DNA of 64,000 nt from Terriglobia bacterium (lineage in GTDB: Bacteria; Acidobacteriota; Terriglobia; Acidiferrales; UBA7541): positions 36,219 to 100,218 of the forward strand of contig JAIQES010000021.1 of assembly GCA_020073705.1 (NCBI GenBank), in the 5' to 3' direction. Positions 61,362-64,000 of this stretch are shown here, in pieces. Numbering within the stretch: position 1 is the stretch's first letter; each line of letters begins with the position of its first letter. A program made the translations under genes and the position numbers. A model generated the notes under the pieces. That model was not told the DNA's origin. It saw only the letters and a program-made list of their open reading frames with translations, and searched no databases.

Positions 61362-62441
61362 ATGAAACGCTTTGCGCTCGCCCTGGTGATTTTCATAGCT
61401 GCGCCGCTGGCCCTATTCGCCCAGCAAGCGGCTCCTGAAATTCCTTTTGATTCCGTTCCCAATTTGCTGAAGCTTCCGCCGGACCTGTATCTCGGCGAAG
61501 TCTCCGGCGTGGCGGTCAATTCCAAAGGGCACATCTTTGTCTTCTCGCGCGGCAATACCACTGGTCCGGCCTATGCCGCGAGCGCCGCGCAACTTCTGGA
61601 ATTCGGCCCCGATGGCAAGTTCCTTCGCGAGATCGGCCACAACCTGTACGCCTGGTCGTTCGCGCACACGGTGAGGATCGACAAAGGGGACAACATCTGG
61701 GTTACGGACAAGGGTTCGGACATGGTGGTCAAGTTCTCCCCCGATGGCCGCGTCGCGATGGTGTTCGGACGCAAGCAGGAAGCCGCCGACGAGAGGACCG
61801 GACCACTGAAGCACCCCAACCCGCCGCTGCCCCCGGTGGACGGGATGTTCAGGCAGGTGACCGACGTGGCATGGGATGCGGCCGGTGATACCTTCATCAG
61901 CGACGGCTATATCAATTCGCGCGTTGCAAAGGTCGACAAGAACGGCAAGTGGCTCAAGTCATTTGGTGAACCAGGCGACCAGCCCGGACAACTCAACACT
62001 CCGCATAGCATTGCAACGGATGCGCAGGGAAATGTCTATGTGGCTAACCGCGGCAACGCCCGGATCGAGGTGTTCGACGGCGACGGCAAGTACCTCCGCC
62101 AGATCAAGATCAATGAGCCGTTTGATTATGCGAATGCCCTCCCGGCCATCGGCAACAAGCCGGGTCCGAATGCGACAGGAACACAATCGCCAGGCGCACC
62201 TTGGACGGTTTGCATTACGCCGGGACCGAACCAGGTGCTTTACACCTCGGATGCGTTTCCGGGCCGGGTCTACAAGCTCAGCTTGGACGGAAAGGTTCTA
62301 GGCATGCTTGGCGAGTCCGGCAAACAGCTCAAACAGTTCGGGTGGATTCATGAAATCGCGTGCCCATCCGAGAACGAGATCTATGTGGGCGAATTGCTGA
62401 ACTGGCGCGTGCAAAAGCTCATTCTGCATCCGAAGAAGTAG
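61362..62441 (+). CDS. NHL/6-bladed beta-propeller secreted protein (PAL-like)
   Basis: Signal peptide MKRFALALVIFIAAPLALFA; repeats GHIFVFSRGNT...DNIWVTDKGSDMVVKFSPDGRV...GNVYVANRGNARIEVFDGDGKYL. Confidence 0.82.
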   Translation: MKRFALALVIFIAAPLALFAQQAAPEIPFDSVPNLLKLPPDLYLGEVSGVAVNSKGHIFVFSRGNTTGPAYAASAAQLLEFGPDGKFLREIGHNLYAWSFAHTVRIDKGDNIWVTDKGSDMVVKFSPDGRVAMVFGRKQEAADERTGPLKHPNPPLPPVDGMFRQVTDVAWDAAGDTFISDGYINSRVAKVDKNGKWLKSFGEPGDQPGQLNTPHSIATDAQGNVYVANRGNARIEVFDGDGKYLRQIKINEPFDYANALPAIGNKPGPNATGTQSPGAPWTVCITPGPNQVLYTSDAFPGRVYKLSLDGKVLGMLGESGKQLKQFGWIHEIACPSENEIYVGELLNWRVQKLILHPKK

Positions 62442-62536
62442 TTCCGGTGCCGCGCTGCTCCCGGCGCTGCCGGTCATCCAGGAGCGGCGCGAATGGCGCC
62501 TCGGCCACTGTCTTTGATTTGAACTTTGCAGTCGTT

Positions 62537-64000
62537 CTAGGGTGTGGGGATCGTCGCCGAAACCTGATTCGAATATGTGCTCTCCACGTTGCTAGAATCG
62601 ACCGACGTAATGACGTAGTAGTACGTCTGACCAGCCTGGACGGTGGAGTCCGTATATTGAGTCGTTGTCACCAATGTGGAATTCAGCTTCGTGTACGGCC
62701 CACCTGAGACCGTGGAGCGGTACACGTTGTATCCAGCCACAGTGGATGTGCTGGCAGTCCAATCCAATGTCACGGAATGGGAAACCGGCTGGACCCCCGT
62801 CCCCAAAAGAGAAATTGTCGCGGGCGAGTTGGTGGCATTGCTGGCCACGGTGACGCTCCCCGTTATGCTCGCTGCTGCCGCCGGAGTAAAGGTCACATTC
62901 AGCGTCGCGGTTTGCGCCGGAGTCAAAATCTGTCCCGTGGAAACTCCGCTCGCAGTGAATCCGGCTCCGGAGAGGCTGACATTCGAAACAGTGACGTTTG
63001 AATTCCCGGCATTCGTAAGTGTCACACTCAGTATGCTGCTGCTGCCGATGTTGACATTCCCGAAGCTCAGGCTTGTCGTGCTGGCATTGAGCAGGAATGT
63101 TGCGGCGTTCACCGTGAGTGTGGCGGCGCTGCTGGTCACGTTGCCTGCACTGTTCGTCACTGTCACCGTGAATTGGGCGCCGTTGTCCGAAGATGTTGTG
63201 GCCGGGGTCGTATAGGACGTTGAGGTCGCGCCACTGATTGCCGTCCCATTCTTCTTCCATTGATAAGTGAGAGTGGCCGTGCCTGTTGCGGCTACAGTGA
63301 AGGTCGCGGTCTGGCCCGCGGTGACGGTCCGGCTGGCTGGCTGCGTCGTGATGGACGGAGCTACGTTCACGGTCAGTGTAGCGGCGCTGCTGGTCACGTT
63401 GCCGGTGCTGTTTGTCACTGTCACCGTGAATTGGGCGCCGTTGTCCGAAGATGTTGTGGCCGGGGTCGTATAGGACGTTGAGGTCGCGCCACTGATTGCC
63501 GTCCCATTCTTCTTCCATTGATAAGTGAGAGTGGCCGTGCCTGTTGCGGCCACCGTGAAGGTCGCGGTTTGGCCCGCGGTGACGATCTGGCTGGCCGGCT
63601 GCGTCGTGATAGACGGAGCCACCGGTCCAGCAGAGACGGTGAGGGTGGCGGCATTGCTAGTCACATTACCTATGCTGTTCGTCACTGTCACCGTGAATTG
63701 GGCGCCGTTGTCCGACGATGTTGTGGCCGGGGTTGTATAGGACGTTGAGGTCGCGCCACTGATTGCCGTCCCATTCTTCTTCCATTGATAGGCGAGAGGC
63801 GCCGTACCTGTTGCGGCCACCGTGAAGGTCGCGGTCTGGCCCGCGGTGACGGTCTGGCTGCCCGGCTGCGTTGTAATGGAAAGTGCTGGCACGCCGGTTC
63901 CGCTGAGGGAAAGGGAAAGCGGCGAATTCGACGCGTCACTGGCTGCAGCGATGCTGCCAGTAACGCTTCCGGCCGCTTGCGGCGCGAATTGGACCTGGAA
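62537..64000 (-). CDS. Ig-like repeat / choice-of-anchor D / FnIII protein (partial, 5' end beyond window)
   Basis: Repeated SITTQPASQTVTAGQTATFTVAATGTATLTYQWKKNGTAISGATSTSYTTPATTSSDNGAQFTVTVTNS; frame open through 64000. Confidence 0.85.
   Translation of the reverse strand, partial: FQVQFAPQAAGSVTGSIAAASDASNSPLSLSLSGTGVPALSITTQPGSQTVTAGQTATFTVAATGTAPLAYQWKKNGTAISGATSTSYTTPATTSSDNGAQFTVTVTNSIGNVTSNAATLTVSAGPVAPSITTQPASQIVTAGQTATFTVAATGTATLTYQWKKNGTAISGATSTSYTTPATTSSDNGAQFTVTVTNSTGNVTSSAATLTVNVAPSITTQPASRTVTAGQTATFTVAATGTATLTYQWKKNGTAISGATSTSYTTPATTSSDNGAQFTVTVTNSAGNVTSSAATLTVNAATFLLNASTTSLSFGNVNIGSSSILSVTLTNAGNSNVTVSNVSLSGAGFTASGVSTGQILTPAQTATLNVTFTPAAAASITGSVTVASNATNSPATISLLGTGVQPVSHSVTLDWTASTSTVAGYNVYRSTVSGGPYTKLNSTLVTTTQYTDSTVQAGQTYYYVITSVDSSNVESTYSNQVSATIPTP
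63123..63905. repeat. Tandem near-identical Ig-domain coding repeats (~258 and ~267 nt periods)
   Basis: Three copies of ...gtcactgtcaccgtgaattgggcgccgttgtccga(a/c)gatgttgtggccgggg(t)...; offsets 63123, 63381, 63648. Confidence 0.85.

Noticed and set aside
63123-63905. Direct repeats that could be taken for a CRISPR array
   Set aside because: Repeats are ~260 nt, in frame and encode Ig-like domains; no short repeat/spacer structure

Overview
This 64 kb window looks like an Acidobacteria-type chromosome (inference from gene style and GC, not searched). Its main blocks are as follows. (1) ~1-20.1 kb: exopolysaccharide/O-antigen locus on the minus strand, with Wza-like and Wzc/BY-kinase proteins, a Wzm/Wzt-type ABC exporter, glycosyltransferases, NAD-dependent epimerases, methyltransferases and an O-antigen-ligase-like protein. 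(2) ~20.2-25.3 kb: a compact radical SAM / PqqD / HprK-like kinase / S24-S26 peptidase / nucleotidyltransferase-methyltransferase operon. Directly upstream I found an unannotated 57-aa ORF (TTG start, 25078-25251, minus) that looks like a RiPP precursor: MNIDKSSRDKTPGAAVTPKKVYKAPSFRFEPVFEVSALACGKVFSTQESCHNNRKAS. A two-gene ABC exporter lies divergent to it. (3) queC and an in-frame QueD-QueE fusion, a DinG-like helicase, a Type II R-M system with an HTH controller and an operator-like palindrome, polA, a rhodanese, tRNA-Asn, an acyltransferase and an IS4-type transposase remnant. (4) uvrA, followed by two regions each ending in a diverged copy of the uvrA 3' end (46925-46988 and 55875-55937). 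This suggests stacked insertions at the uvrA 3' terminus. The first region carries a putative two-gene conflict operon, with a nucleoside-phosphorylase effector and a partner that appears to share its N-terminal domain. (5) A Crp/Fnr - RIC (YtfE) - NnrS nitrosative-stress module, mtnA, and a partial Ig-like repeat protein running off the window end. No rRNA or CRISPR array was seen. All functional calls come from reading the sequence and were not verified by database search.
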